The translations under genes and the position numbers were made by a program. Of a stretch of 35,666 nt of DNA, positions 8,355 through 16,444 are shown one piece after another. The DNA is from Anaerolineae bacterium (lineage in GTDB: Bacteria > Chloroflexota > Anaerolineae > Anaerolineales > E44-bin32). Under the pieces are notes generated by a model. The model saw only the letters and a list, made by a program, of their open reading frames with translations, was not told the origin of the DNA and did no database searches. Every line of letters starts with the position of its first letter. Positions within the stretch are counted from its first letter, which is position 1. The stretch is from assembly GCA_011192015.1 (NCBI GenBank), contig DUET01000076.1, forward strand, positions 6,569 through 42,234, read 5' to 3'.

Positions 8355-8387
8355 GTAGTAAACTTACCTTCGGGAGGATGTCAGCAG

Positions 8388-8864
8388 ATGGAAGAACAAG
8401 ATCGCAAGATCAAAAGGCGTGAGTTCGCTGAGAAATGCGCGCTGATCCTGGAGAGCCAGGGATTATCCCGGATGGCGGGTCGCGTGTATGGCTGGCTGCT
8501 GGTCGCGGATACCAAAGAACAGACCCTCAACGATCTCGGAGCGGCACTGCAGGCCAGCAAGAGCTCGCTCAGTGTTGCCACACGCACGCTTATCCAGTAT
8601 GGCATGCTCGAGCGGATGAGCAAACCGGGCCAACGCCGTGATTATTTTCGGGTTCGTGTGAAACCGTTCGCGGAGATCTTCAATCGGCGGCTTGAGCAGG
8701 TCACGCAAATGCGGACGCTGTTCGATCGTGCCATCGAGCTGTCCGATGATAACGGCGAAGACTTCAAGCAAGACCTGCAGGACGTGCGCGATCGCTACGC
8801 CTTTCTGGAAGATGAAATCCCGAAATTAATCGAGCGCTGGGAAGTGCAGGCATCCCGGACGTAA
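8388..8864 (+). CDS. GbsR/MarR-family transcriptional regulator
   Basis: A 158-residue winged-helix protein. Residues 10-40 (FAEKCALILESQGLSRMAGRVYGWLLVAD) match the opening of GbsR-type MarR proteins. They are followed by the recognition segment LGAALQASKSSLSVATRTLIQYGMLERMSKPGQRRDYFRV and a C-terminal coiled-coil-like dimerisation helix. GbsR relatives control osmoprotectant or efflux genes in other bacteria. Here the only linked gene is the C45-type enzyme 37 bases downstream, so regulation of that enzyme is the likeliest job. The ATG at 8388 has GGGAGG ten bases upstream. Confidence 0.88.
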   Translation: MEEQDRKIKRREFAEKCALILESQGLSRMAGRVYGWLLVADTKEQTLNDLGAALQASKSSLSVATRTLIQYGMLERMSKPGQRRDYFRVRVKPFAEIFNRRLEQVTQMRTLFDRAIELSDDNGEDFKQDLQDVRDRYAFLEDEIPKLIERWEVQASRT

Positions 8865-8901
8865 ATGGGGGAAACAGGCAGCGATTGAAAGAGGACGCGA
8901 A

Positions 8902-10977
8902 ATGAGAAGAACCGACAAAGGTCAAAGGGCAAGCGGGTCTGAATTAGGCATGGGGCAGGTTATCAAGTGGTTTCGTGCATTCATGAAACTGGCCCCCGTG
9001 AAGACGATCCTCGTCCAGGCAAACATGGCGCTGGCCAAGCTCACCTACCACGACAAGGTCTATCCTCAGCGAGTTCAAGAGTATGACCAGGCAGTCATCG
9101 AATTCACCAAAGGCTGCTGGTATGCAAGCGCTGCCCTGCAGACAAAGGCTGGCGAAGATTGGCGTGAGGCATTCAAGGCGCTCAAGCGAAGCAAGCTCCT
9201 GGGGGAAAGGCTCTATAAAGTATTGCACAGCGGCTCCGCGGCTCCCATCTTGACAGAATTCTCAACCACCACATCGGAAGGAACAGAGATCGATTTCGTT
9301 GATGGAGTTCCGCTCGTTCCAGAGATCTGCCCCGTTGTGATCCTCCAGGGCACGGATCATGAGATGGGGTACCAGTATGCGCAGCAACTGATCCACATTT
9401 TCGGTTCCTGGATCTTAGAACAGAAAGCCAGGCGCCCATTCACAGAGGATCAGCTCGCCCATATGAAAGCCTGGGAAAGCCACATCCGTGAGTTCACGCC
9501 CGAGATCATCCCCTTCTGTGAGGGTTGGGCTGCTGGAGCGGCGGATGCTGGAGTGCCCATGTGCTATGAGGATGTGCTCGATCTATGGACGGGACATGGT
9601 CCGCCCAAGACGGCCTACATGGGCAGGGAAGGAAACCTGGCAAGCCGAGTGACACCGCTGGCCTGCTCCGGTGCGGCGGCATGGGGACGCGCCACCTCGG
9701 ATGGCAGGCTCGTCACGGGTTCCTCCGGAGATCACCAGGTCAACCACATGGTCACCATCGTTGCCTTCCCCGAAACCGGCAACAACTATATATTCACCCC
9801 CTTCGGTGCGACTGGAAGCGTACCGATCGTCGGCGCCTGCCACATGTTTGGGCATCCAGGGATGAATAACAAGGGGCTGGCCTACGTGCACCACGGGGGC
9901 ATTCCCCGGATGATCGAATCCACGAAGGAATGGGGCTATGGATTGAGACGCGGCGCGTCGATATTCCACATCCTGCGCTTCGCCGATGACGCACGCCAGG
10001 CGCTGGAGATGGAGCTATCGTATCCGATCGGCGACGTGGGCTTGGACACCGGAACTGTGGGTGGCTTCTATGCCGACAGGACCTACGGCTACGTTTTGGA
10101 AAGCCGCAAGCATCCGGTGATCGTGCGTGAAAGTGGCGTGATGGGGGAGACGGATTTCCTGTATGCCAACAACAACGCACAGCACCCCGATGCCAATGCC
10201 GCCCGGTGGATGACAGGCAAGAGAGTCAACTGGCGATGGGATGAGCACGGCGGTTGGCATCCACAACGCGCTCGAATGCCCAGGTTATTTGTTAGTGACA
10301 TCGAAGATCTCCTGGCATTCGCCTATGAAGGCAGCCGTCGCCGCAATCTGTATGCTTTCGAGAGGCTGAATCGGGCGATAGGGAAGATCGGTTTCGAGTA
10401 TATGAAGGCCTTGTTTCGCCCACCCAGACAGGTCCCAGCCGATTCCTGGAACAAGCTGAAAGCCGCTTACAAGCGCACGGGCGCGTGGGGCAAGGTAGCG
10501 GTCGGCAACCCGACGAACGCTGTGATCGGAATCATGCAGCCGGATGATGGAGACGAAGGCATCTACGCCGCTTGTATCGGCGAGGCAAAGCGCGGGCTGA
10601 TGCCCAACAGCCCCCTATGGTCGAGCTTCAACCCGACCTATGCCGAAACGAACGCCTTCTTCCAGATCAAACTGGCCGCTGATCCAGAAGGCGTTTCAGC
10701 CCACGCGCAGGAGACAGCACAATCCGATCTGGAGATCGCCGAGTCGATGCATGCTGAGCTGGACCGCATCTCGAACGCCTGCGGACCCCTTAACGATCTT
10801 CTCGAACAAGCGCGTCATCAACTCGAGAGGGGCCGAATGCAGCAGGCTTCAGCCCGGGAGACTGCCGGGCGGAGCGAGGCACTCTATGAACTCGCTCGCG
10901 CAACGCGATCCTTCACCCGGGCTCAGGTGCACGCCCGCCAGGTCATCAACGCTTTGGCCTCTCCACCGGAAGGATAG
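8902..10977 (+). CDS. C45-type autoproteolytic acyltransferase/hydrolase with N-terminal extension
   Basis: A 691-residue Ntn-hydrolase-like protein. The region from about 150 onward resembles the C45 family (penicillin acyl-CoA:6-APA acyltransferase and linear amide hydrolases). It has GTDHEMGYQYAQQL, then ACSGAAAWG, in which Cys255 is the expected N-terminal nucleophile after self-cleavage, and RATSDGRLVTGSSGDH directly behind it. A second half rich in Trp/Arg and a helical C-terminal tail of about 100 residues (585-691) follow. The first 140 residues, before the GTDHE motif, are not recognised and contain no signal peptide. Families of this type hydrolyse or transfer acyl groups on amides. 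The substrate is unknown. GAGG is seven bases before the ATG. It is most likely in an operon with the GbsR-type gene. Confidence 0.82.
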   Translation: MRRTDKGQRASGSELGMGQVIKWFRAFMKLAPVKTILVQANMALAKLTYHDKVYPQRVQEYDQAVIEFTKGCWYASAALQTKAGEDWREAFKALKRSKLLGERLYKVLHSGSAAPILTEFSTTTSEGTEIDFVDGVPLVPEICPVVILQGTDHEMGYQYAQQLIHIFGSWILEQKARRPFTEDQLAHMKAWESHIREFTPEIIPFCEGWAAGAADAGVPMCYEDVLDLWTGHGPPKTAYMGREGNLASRVTPLACSGAAAWGRATSDGRLVTGSSGDHQVNHMVTIVAFPETGNNYIFTPFGATGSVPIVGACHMFGHPGMNNKGLAYVHHGGIPRMIESTKEWGYGLRRGASIFHILRFADDARQALEMELSYPIGDVGLDTGTVGGFYADRTYGYVLESRKHPVIVRESGVMGETDFLYANNNAQHPDANAARWMTGKRVNWRWDEHGGWHPQRARMPRLFVSDIEDLLAFAYEGSRRRNLYAFERLNRAIGKIGFEYMKALFRPPRQVPADSWNKLKAAYKRTGAWGKVAVGNPTNAVIGIMQPDDGDEGIYAACIGEAKRGLMPNSPLWSSFNPTYAETNAFFQIKLAADPEGVSAHAQETAQSDLEIAESMHAELDRISNACGPLNDLLEQARHQLERGRMQQASARETAGRSEALYELARATRSFTRAQVHARQVINALASPPEG

Positions 10978-11034
10978 GCGCCCGAGCAGGACACAACAAA
11001 TCGACAGTCCGCGGATCGAATAGCCCTTATTCGT

Positions 11035-11069
11035 AAAGTGGATCGCCGCACACATCGGCGATCCACTTT
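11035..11069. terminator. Bidirectional terminator, perfect 14-bp hairpin
   Basis: AAAGTGGATCGCCG (11035-11048), seven-base loop, CGGCGATCCACTTT (11056-11069). It sits 58 bases after the C45 stop and before the convergent corA stop. A-rich and T-rich ends of the stem give a short U-tract in either direction. Confidence 0.85.
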
Positions 11070-11185
11070 GCGTTTGGTCCTTTCGCTCGAGGCGGGTAAC
11101 GGCATCGAATTGAATGACTGGAGAGATGTTTTACCTCTACATTCGTCGCGCTTCCCCTACCCACTCCACCGAGGGGCCGGAAAGC

Positions 11186-12115
11186 CTAGAGCCAGTCTCT
11201 TGAGCGAAGCAGCACGATCACCAGAGCCGATAAAAATACCGAAAGAACGATCAGCCATCCAAAGGACTGCGGGTTGGAGCTTCCCGGGAGCGGGACGTTC
11301 ATGCCATAAATGCTGGCAATCAGCATCGGAACGCTGATGACGATGGTCACTGCAGCGAGGAATTTCATCACCGTATTGAGATTGTTGGAGACAATCGAAG
11401 CGAAAGCATCCATCATCTGCGTGAGAATGTTCTGTGCGATGTCCACCTGATACATGGCTTGGCGGATCTCGATGAGCACATCTTCAGCCAACTCCATCTC
11501 AGCAGGAGACCATGAGAGGAATTCGCCCTTCCGCAGCTTCTCGACCATCGCTTCAATGGAGTTCAGGGCTGTTGAAAAGAAGACGAGGCTTTTCTGATAA
11601 TTCAGAAGCTCAAGGACCTCTCGATTGCGAAGCGATCGCTGGAGACGGTCCTCGGCTTCATCCACGGTGAGATTGATGGCTTGGAGATACGCCAGGTATT
11701 CCGATGCGGCCAGCAGGAGCGTACTCAAGACGAAGCGTGTCTTTTCGCTTTCACCGAGCTTTGGAGGAGCATAGGGGGTCAGCTTTTCGAACAATCCCAT
11801 ATCTCGGGACTCACTCGAAACCATCAGCTCGGGAAGCAGGATCAGACTGACCGGAGCTGTCGCAAAAGGAATCTTGGATGGCTTATCCAATGCGTACGGC
11901 AGATGGATCACGATATGGATCGCTTCTCCCCTCCGCACGACACGCGTACGCTCACGAAGATCGAGCATGTGACTGAGAAACTCAGGAGGAACGCCTCCCG
12001 CCTGGAGCTGCTCCAGGTCGCTCTCGGTTGGGGCGACACAATGCATCCAGGATCCCGGTTTCATGCTGTCGATTTCTGTTGTTCCACCTTCAGTAAGCCT
12101 CAGGACTTTGAGCAT
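11186..12115 (-). CDS. corA: CorA-family divalent cation (Mg2+/Co2+) transporter
   Basis: A 309-residue inner-membrane channel protein. A long cytoplasmic N-terminal domain of about 240 residues is followed by two C-terminal transmembrane helices. The signature GMN follows the first one (ASIYGMNVPLPGSSNPQSF), which is the selectivity motif of the CorA family. The protein ends a few residues after the second helix (LLRSRDWL), as usual. The start has GAGG close upstream. It is convergent with the C45 gene and shares its terminator. A gap of 89 bases separates it from the upstream minus-strand gene. Confidence 0.93.
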   Translation of the reverse strand: MLKVLRLTEGGTTEIDSMKPGSWMHCVAPTESDLEQLQAGGVPPEFLSHMLDLRERTRVVRRGEAIHIVIHLPYALDKPSKIPFATAPVSLILLPELMVSSESRDMGLFEKLTPYAPPKLGESEKTRFVLSTLLLAASEYLAYLQAINLTVDEAEDRLQRSLRNREVLELLNYQKSLVFFSTALNSIEAMVEKLRKGEFLSWSPAEMELAEDVLIEIRQAMYQVDIAQNILTQMMDAFASIVSNNLNTVMKFLAAVTIVISVPMLIASIYGMNVPLPGSSNPQSFGWLIVLSVFLSALVIVLLRSRDWL

Positions 12116-12204
12116 CGTACCTCATCCCTCGCACTCCATCGTGCTGCATCACCGCTCGCCCCCACGATGGGTCATTTGGCCAGGGGACCTGTACCAGCTG
12201 TATT

Positions 12205-12831
12205 TTAATCCTTTCGATAGGATTCGAGGACTTCCTGCAAGGATTCGGCCAGGAATGTACAGAACGGAAGATACTGCGCCTTGGACGCTCGCAGAGGCTT
12301 CGGCAGCTCGATGTGAAAGGCGCGCCATTGGTCCGTCGCGATGGTCTTGCTCTTCGTCGCCTTGTAGTAGATGGCCTCAAATGTGCCGGAGATGGCATAT
12401 GGCGCAAGCGCGGGAATGGGGGCGAGCTTTTCCTTGAGAACCTCCGCAAGTTGTTTCGCCCAACGCTCGCGCTCGATCGAACCGCATGAGATCTCGATGT
12501 CATAGGCCGCCAATTCCCCGCCATGGCCGTGGATCTCGACAAGCGACCTCGGCCTCCAGGCGGCGATGACTTGGAAATAATCCGAATCCCGGCGCTTGTT
12601 TCCATCCATCGTGTAGTTGCAGGCCACGATGCTGTGGCAGCCGAGCAGGGAGGCCAGGAACCGCCCTATGTGTCCCGTATTCTCGTCCGAATCCTCATGC
12701 TCCGGGCAGGGGAGATTGGGCGTGCCCAGGGGAGCATGATGCGGTGCGCCGACCACGACATCGCTGTGCTCTCGGCGCTCGATGATCAGCGACGATACCG
12801 CAGGATTTTCAAGGATGTATTCAATGGGCAT
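12205..12831 (-). CDS. Hypothetical protein, possibly N-formylglutamate amidohydrolase-like
   Basis: A 208-residue soluble protein that I do not recognise firmly. Features that suggest a zinc-dependent amidohydrolase of the N-formylglutamate type are VVVGAPHHAPLG near residue 26, CPEHEDSDENTG, and VEIHGHGG near residue 98, with charged NKRRDSD between them. The order (H-rich loop, acidic loop, Arg-Asp segment, H-x-H) resembles that family, but the spacing is not checked. The ATG at 12831 has AGGA eight bases upstream. It lies between the Nudix gene and corA, all on the minus strand, without overlap. Confidence 0.55.
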   Translation of the reverse strand: MPIEYILENPAVSSLIIERREHSDVVVGAPHHAPLGTPNLPCPEHEDSDENTGHIGRFLASLLGCHSIVACNYTMDGNKRRDSDYFQVIAAWRPRSLVEIHGHGGELAAYDIEISCGSIERERWAKQLAEVLKEKLAPIPALAPYAISGTFEAIYYKATKSKTIATDQWRAFHIELPKPLRASKAQYLPFCTFLAESLQEVLESYRKD

Positions 12832-12953
12832 ACAAAGTGTCCTTTGTTCAGGCTAGCTGACGGCTGCGAGCTCAGCATCCAGGGATCGAACGGAACGAAA
12901 TCATATCTCCGCATCCCCGCATGCCTGCAGCGAGGGGTCAGGCTGCAATCAAG

Positions 12954-13436
12954 TCAGATGTTTACCGGATTGGATGGAATCTTCCCTTCAATAATCGGCT
13001 TGATCAGATCTCTCAAACCTTCCGGGAAGAATACCGCTGATGATTTCTCCATTTCGTTTACTGACCACCATCGAACTTCAGCAATATCCTCGGTTGATTG
13101 ATTCGAAACTGGTGGTCGTTGATCATCTATCTTGGAGAGAAAGAAACTTTCCTCTTGCGTAATCAATTCATTCAAATAACGCAGCCTATGTTTACGTTTC
13201 CAGATACATGGACCTATCTCTACAGATAGACCCGACTCTTCTAGCAATTCTCGAGAAGCTGCGCTTTGATAATCCTCATTGGATTCAAGTTTGCCACCAG
13301 GTGGAACCCAGTAAACGAGCGGACCTTCTCCATCAGGATGCATGGATTCAGTCTCCTCATACTTTACGAGGAGCACATTCTTCACCCGGTCAAGAAGAAT
13401 GACCCGTGCCACCTGTCGGATCGTCGGTTCTTCCAT
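12954..13436 (-). CDS. Nudix hydrolase
   Basis: A 160-residue pyrophosphohydrolase with a perfect Nudix box (G-x5-E-x7-R-E-U-x-E-E-x-G-U) at 48-70: it starts GKLESNE and ends SRELLEESGL. It cleaves nucleoside diphosphates linked to another group; the substrate is not readable. It starts 11 bases after the MFS gene stop and has no clear ribosome site, so it probably depends on translational coupling to that gene. Its base composition is visibly more AT-rich than that of the genes around it, which suggests acquisition from elsewhere. Confidence 0.9.
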   Translation of the reverse strand: MEEPTIRQVARVILLDRVKNVLLVKYEETESMHPDGEGPLVYWVPPGGKLESNEDYQSAASRELLEESGLSVEIGPCIWKRKHRLRYLNELITQEESFFLSKIDDQRPPVSNQSTEDIAEVRWWSVNEMEKSSAVFFPEGLRDLIKPIIEGKIPSNPVNI

Positions 13437-13447
13437 TGATTTGGTTG

Positions 13448-14665
13448 TCAGCCTAACGTTCGAACTGAGCGACCAGGGGGCTCACAATCAAGATCTGGCA
13501 CATTGAGTATCTGTTTCCAGGTGATCAGGACTACTCCAATCATCAGTAGCGCGCCTGCAACTCCCGGCCCAGCAGGGCTGATTTCAGCCAGCAGGAAGGA
13601 ACCGATCAGGGGAGCCGCCACCCGGGTCAGGCTGTTCATGGATGCGGAAAGCCCCAGAATCCCACCTACCTCGGATGGGTCGACGTTTTTGGTGAGGGCG
13701 CTGTTGGTCGATACCCGCAGCATACCCGAGGCCAGCGCCAGGGGAAGTAAGGCAATCAAAAGCACAGGCAGGGAGAAGGAATAGGCCCATCCTAACAATC
13801 CTCCAATGAGCAGGATGGCACCATAATAGATCATCTGTTTATCAGAGAATCTCGCGCTCAACCAGCGAATGCCGACACCTTGCACCAGCACAACCACCAC
13901 ACCTACATAAGTTAACACATAGCTCGTAGTCTGGGCCGAAAAACCCAGTTTCTGTTGAGTGAACAGGGAGAACATCGTTTCGAACATGGTAAACGCCAAT
14001 CCGTAGATCAATACTACGCTGAGCAGGGGACCCACACAGGGTCTTCGGAGAGCGTTGATTAACTCCCCCAGGGAAACCTTAGGTCGGATTTTTTCCTTCA
14101 AGGTGGTCCTGTTTTCAGGCGGCAGGGATTCTGGGAGCCAGATCAGCACGCCCACTAGATTCAGGGCCGCCAGACCGGCGGCTGCGAAGGCTGGAAGGGC
14201 ATAATTCCCCCCTGCGCTGAGGCTTCCACCCAGAGCGGGACCAAAGATGAAGCCCACGCCAAAAGCAGCTCCGATGAGGCCCAAGCCCTGAGCCCGATTC
14301 TCGCGGGTTGTTGTGTCTGTGATATAGGCCTGAGCGAGGGAGACATTGCCTCCCAGAAGGCCATCCATAATGCGGCTGAGGAATAAGATCGCAAGGGAGT
14401 TGGCAAAACCCAGGATCAGGAAGCTGAGCACGGTTCCGCTGATGCTGGCAATCAGCATCGGTTTGCGACCGTAACGGTCGGATAGCCGTCCCAGGAAAGG
14501 GGCTCCGATCATCTGCGTGAGGGCATTGGCAGATAGCAGCAACCCGACCGTGATTGAAGAGGCTTGAAAATCTGCCGCGTAATAGGGCAGCAGGGGGAGA
14601 ATTAAACTGAAACCCAAGACATCAATGAAGACAAAAACCAAGATGAGGATCAATGAACGGCGCAT
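13448..14665 (-). CDS. MFS transporter, TetA-like drug exporter (DHA1)
   Basis: A 405-residue membrane protein with about 12 hydrophobic segments. Motif A, GRLSDRYGRKP, is at 59-69, and the antiporter motif C-like GAAFGVGFIFGPALGG is in the fifth segment; both are typical of the TetA/DHA1 proton antiporters. It probably exports a small hydrophobic or drug-like compound. The ATG at 14665 has AAGGA six bases upstream. The TTGTAC/GTACGAA symmetry at about 14694-14708, just upstream, could be an operator. It forms an operon with the Nudix gene, and the two share a lower GC content. Confidence 0.92.
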   Translation of the reverse strand: MRRSLILILVFVFIDVLGFSLILPLLPYYAADFQASSITVGLLLSANALTQMIGAPFLGRLSDRYGRKPMLIASISGTVLSFLILGFANSLAILFLSRIMDGLLGGNVSLAQAYITDTTTRENRAQGLGLIGAAFGVGFIFGPALGGSLSAGGNYALPAFAAAGLAALNLVGVLIWLPESLPPENRTTLKEKIRPKVSLGELINALRRPCVGPLLSVVLIYGLAFTMFETMFSLFTQQKLGFSAQTTSYVLTYVGVVVVLVQGVGIRWLSARFSDKQMIYYGAILLIGGLLGWAYSFSLPVLLIALLPLALASGMLRVSTNSALTKNVDPSEVGGILGLSASMNSLTRVAAPLIGSFLLAEISPAGPGVAGALLMIGVVLITWKQILNVPDLDCEPPGRSVRTLG

Positions 14666-14843
14666 AAGGTATCCTTATTGGCTTATTCGAAGTTTGTACG
14701 TGTACGAATAATTCTATCAGGCGATGCCAGTCTGGAAAGGTATTGCTCCCAGTCTAACCTGTGCAGGTAACCATTTGAGATCTGGAATCGAGGTGTATTT
14801 CAGGATTAATAGTGTGTATTCTGATGATAATCGCCTTGATCAG

Positions 14844-14943
14844 GGGCGTACCCGGATTAATTCTCGCCACCAACCTGCTGATTCGAAGTCAGACGCCTGC
14901 CCCGAGCGTGGTCGAAGGGCTCCATCCCTGGAGCTACGGGGGT
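14844..14943 (-). pseudogene. Degenerate tRNA-Arg(TCG) relic interrupted by insertion
   Basis: Read on the minus strand, this aligns position by position with tRNA-Arg. The D-arm GCTC-8-GAGC (14934-14919) is intact. The anticodon arm has loop CTTCGAA with TCG at 14886-14884 and four of five stem pairs. The variable loop is AGGTT, and the T-stem starts GGTGG. The T-loop has decayed (CGAGAAT for TTCGAAT), the 3' T-stem reads TAATC, and the acceptor strand CGGGTAC matches only four of seven bases of ACCCCCG. A 24-base insertion (14918-14895) separates the D-arm and anticodon arm. It cannot be functional. Chance similarity is possible but the lengths fit exactly on both sides of the insert. Confidence 0.5.
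14895..14918 (-). repeat. REP-like dispersed repeat copy inside tRNA relic
   Basis: The 24 bases starting CCTTCGACCACGCTCGGGG resemble the widespread CTTCGAC-x-GCTCAGGGC dispersed sequences that I recall from many bacterial genomes. Partial symmetry (GCCC...GGGC) is present when the flanking base is included. No second copy was found in this window, so the repeat nature is from memory of other genomes. Confidence 0.4.
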
Positions 14944-15388
14944 GTGTGAAGATTGAATCCACCAGCTGTCTTTCTCGTCAATTGCAGGCATAACACACAA
15001 ACCGGAAAACCGGCGAGGTTTATCCTGGGACTGTTGATTATCGCAATAGTGCCGCGTGATTTCACCCATTCAAAGTTAAAGACCGGAAACGATATCCTCT
15101 CAATGGGCTATGCAAACTATACGGATTTCGGTCCGACCGCGCAACTGGACGAACAGCCAGCCCTCCAATGTCGCATGCCGCGACAGCGGCAACGGAACCC
15201 CAGAGCGAGGGGCTGGCCTCCGCCGGGAAGGCCGCTCCGGGGCGGCGGTCCATGGCAGGCAGCCCTAGTTCCAAGGGATGTTCCAAAGAACAACCCGACT
15301 CATTGAAATCATCCCTCAGCGCTGGACAAAACGCCGTCCATCCGCCTATGATTGACGGTAGACCAGGCACGCACGAAAGGGCCATCCA

Positions 15389-16438
15389 ATGACCAATCAA
15401 CTACCCATCGACGCGGAGTACATGAAGACATTGCTTGTGGAACTGCTGAACACGCCCAGCCCGAGCGGATTCACCGATGCGGCCATGAAATTGATCGAGG
15501 AGGCCCTCACCGAGCTGGGATTGAAACCGCGCCTCTCCGAGAAGGGCTTCCTGACCGCCGATTGGAAAGGCAAGCAGCGCAGCGCGCCGCGCGCCCTGAC
15601 AGCCCACGTCGACACCCTGGGCACCATGGTCAAGGAGATCAAGGGCAACGGGCGCCTGAAGCTCTCCAAGATCGGAGGCTTCGCCTGGAATACCGTCGAG
15701 GGCGAGGGATGCCACGTGCACACGGCCTCCGGAGAAACGATCCGCGGCAGCCTGCTGCACACCAAGGCCTCCGTTCACATCTTCGGCACGGGCGTGGGCG
15801 AGGACGCGCGCGACGATGACAACATGGAAATCCGTCTCGACGAGCGCACGAGTAGCGCCGAGGAGACGCGCGATCTGGGAATCGAGGTCGGGGACCTGGT
15901 GAGCTTCGACCCGCGCGTTGAGATCAGTGAGAGCGGCTTCATCCGCTCGCGGCACCTGGACGACAAATCCGGTGTGGCCTGCATCCTGGCCGCAGTCAAG
16001 GCCATGAAGGATGCCGGGATCCAACCCGCCCAGCACACCCTGCTGCACTTCAGCAACTACGAGGAGGTCGGGCACGGCGCCGCGGCGGGCATCCTTCCGG
16101 GAGCGGTGGAACTGGTCGCCGTGGACATGGCCGTGGTGGGTGAGGGACAGACCTCGGATGAATTCCACACCACGATCTGCGCCAAGGACAGCCGCGGACC
16201 TTACCATCCCCAATTGACGAAGCAGCTGCGCCAGCTTGCAATCGACAACGTTATTCCCCACGTCGTCGACATCTACCCGCAGTACGGATCCGATGCGGAG
16301 GCCTACTGGCGCGCCGGCGGCAGCGCCCGCATCGCCCTGATCGGACCCGGTGTGGACGCCTCGCACAACTACGAGCGCACGCACATGGACGCTCTCGTGG
16401 CGACGGTGCGCCTGCTGGCGGCCTATCTCGGGTCCTAG
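15389..16438 (+). CDS. M42-family metallopeptidase (glutamyl/deblocking aminopeptidase type)
   Basis: A 349-residue dinuclear-metal aminopeptidase, expected to form large tetrahedral assemblies in the cytoplasm. Family motifs in order are: AHVDTLG with H73, RHLDDKSG with D191, NYEEVGHG with the catalytic E225 and metal ligand E226, VDMA with D246, and the C-terminal ERTH with H332. The length fits the family (340-360). The next gene, azlC, starts only six bases after its stop, so peptide breakdown and branched-chain amino acid export are probably co-expressed. Confidence 0.93.
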   Translation: MTNQLPIDAEYMKTLLVELLNTPSPSGFTDAAMKLIEEALTELGLKPRLSEKGFLTADWKGKQRSAPRALTAHVDTLGTMVKEIKGNGRLKLSKIGGFAWNTVEGEGCHVHTASGETIRGSLLHTKASVHIFGTGVGEDARDDDNMEIRLDERTSSAEETRDLGIEVGDLVSFDPRVEISESGFIRSRHLDDKSGVACILAAVKAMKDAGIQPAQHTLLHFSNYEEVGHGAAAGILPGAVELVAVDMAVVGEGQTSDEFHTTICAKDSRGPYHPQLTKQLRQLAIDNVIPHVVDIYPQYGSDAEAYWRAGGSARIALIGPGVDASHNYERTHMDALVATVRLLAAYLGS

Positions 16439-16444
16439 CCGCCG

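Larger units (their letters stand above)
8084..8387. other. Intergenic stretch between TetR and GbsR-type genes
   Basis: No credible gene is seen in these 304 bases. They hold a possible imperfect terminator (8234-8278), then the large palindrome described separately at 8319-8354, and a GGGAGG ribosome site at 8372-8377. An in-frame extension of the next gene back to 8259 crosses the palindrome and lacks a good start, so it is not accepted. Confidence 0.6.
14666..15388. other. Gene-free stretch of 723 bases between MFS and M42 genes
   Basis: No open frame here has a plausible start and protein-like composition. The interval holds the MFS promoter region, the tRNA-Arg relic (14844-14943) and then about 400 bases that shift from AT-rich to GC-rich near 15160. 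The M42 gene start has AAAGGG seven bases upstream. The rest is unassigned. Confidence 0.6.

Noticed and set aside
14724-14993. Plus-strand open frame of 89 residues
   Set aside because: It runs through the tRNA-Arg relic and has no ribosome site or protein-like composition.
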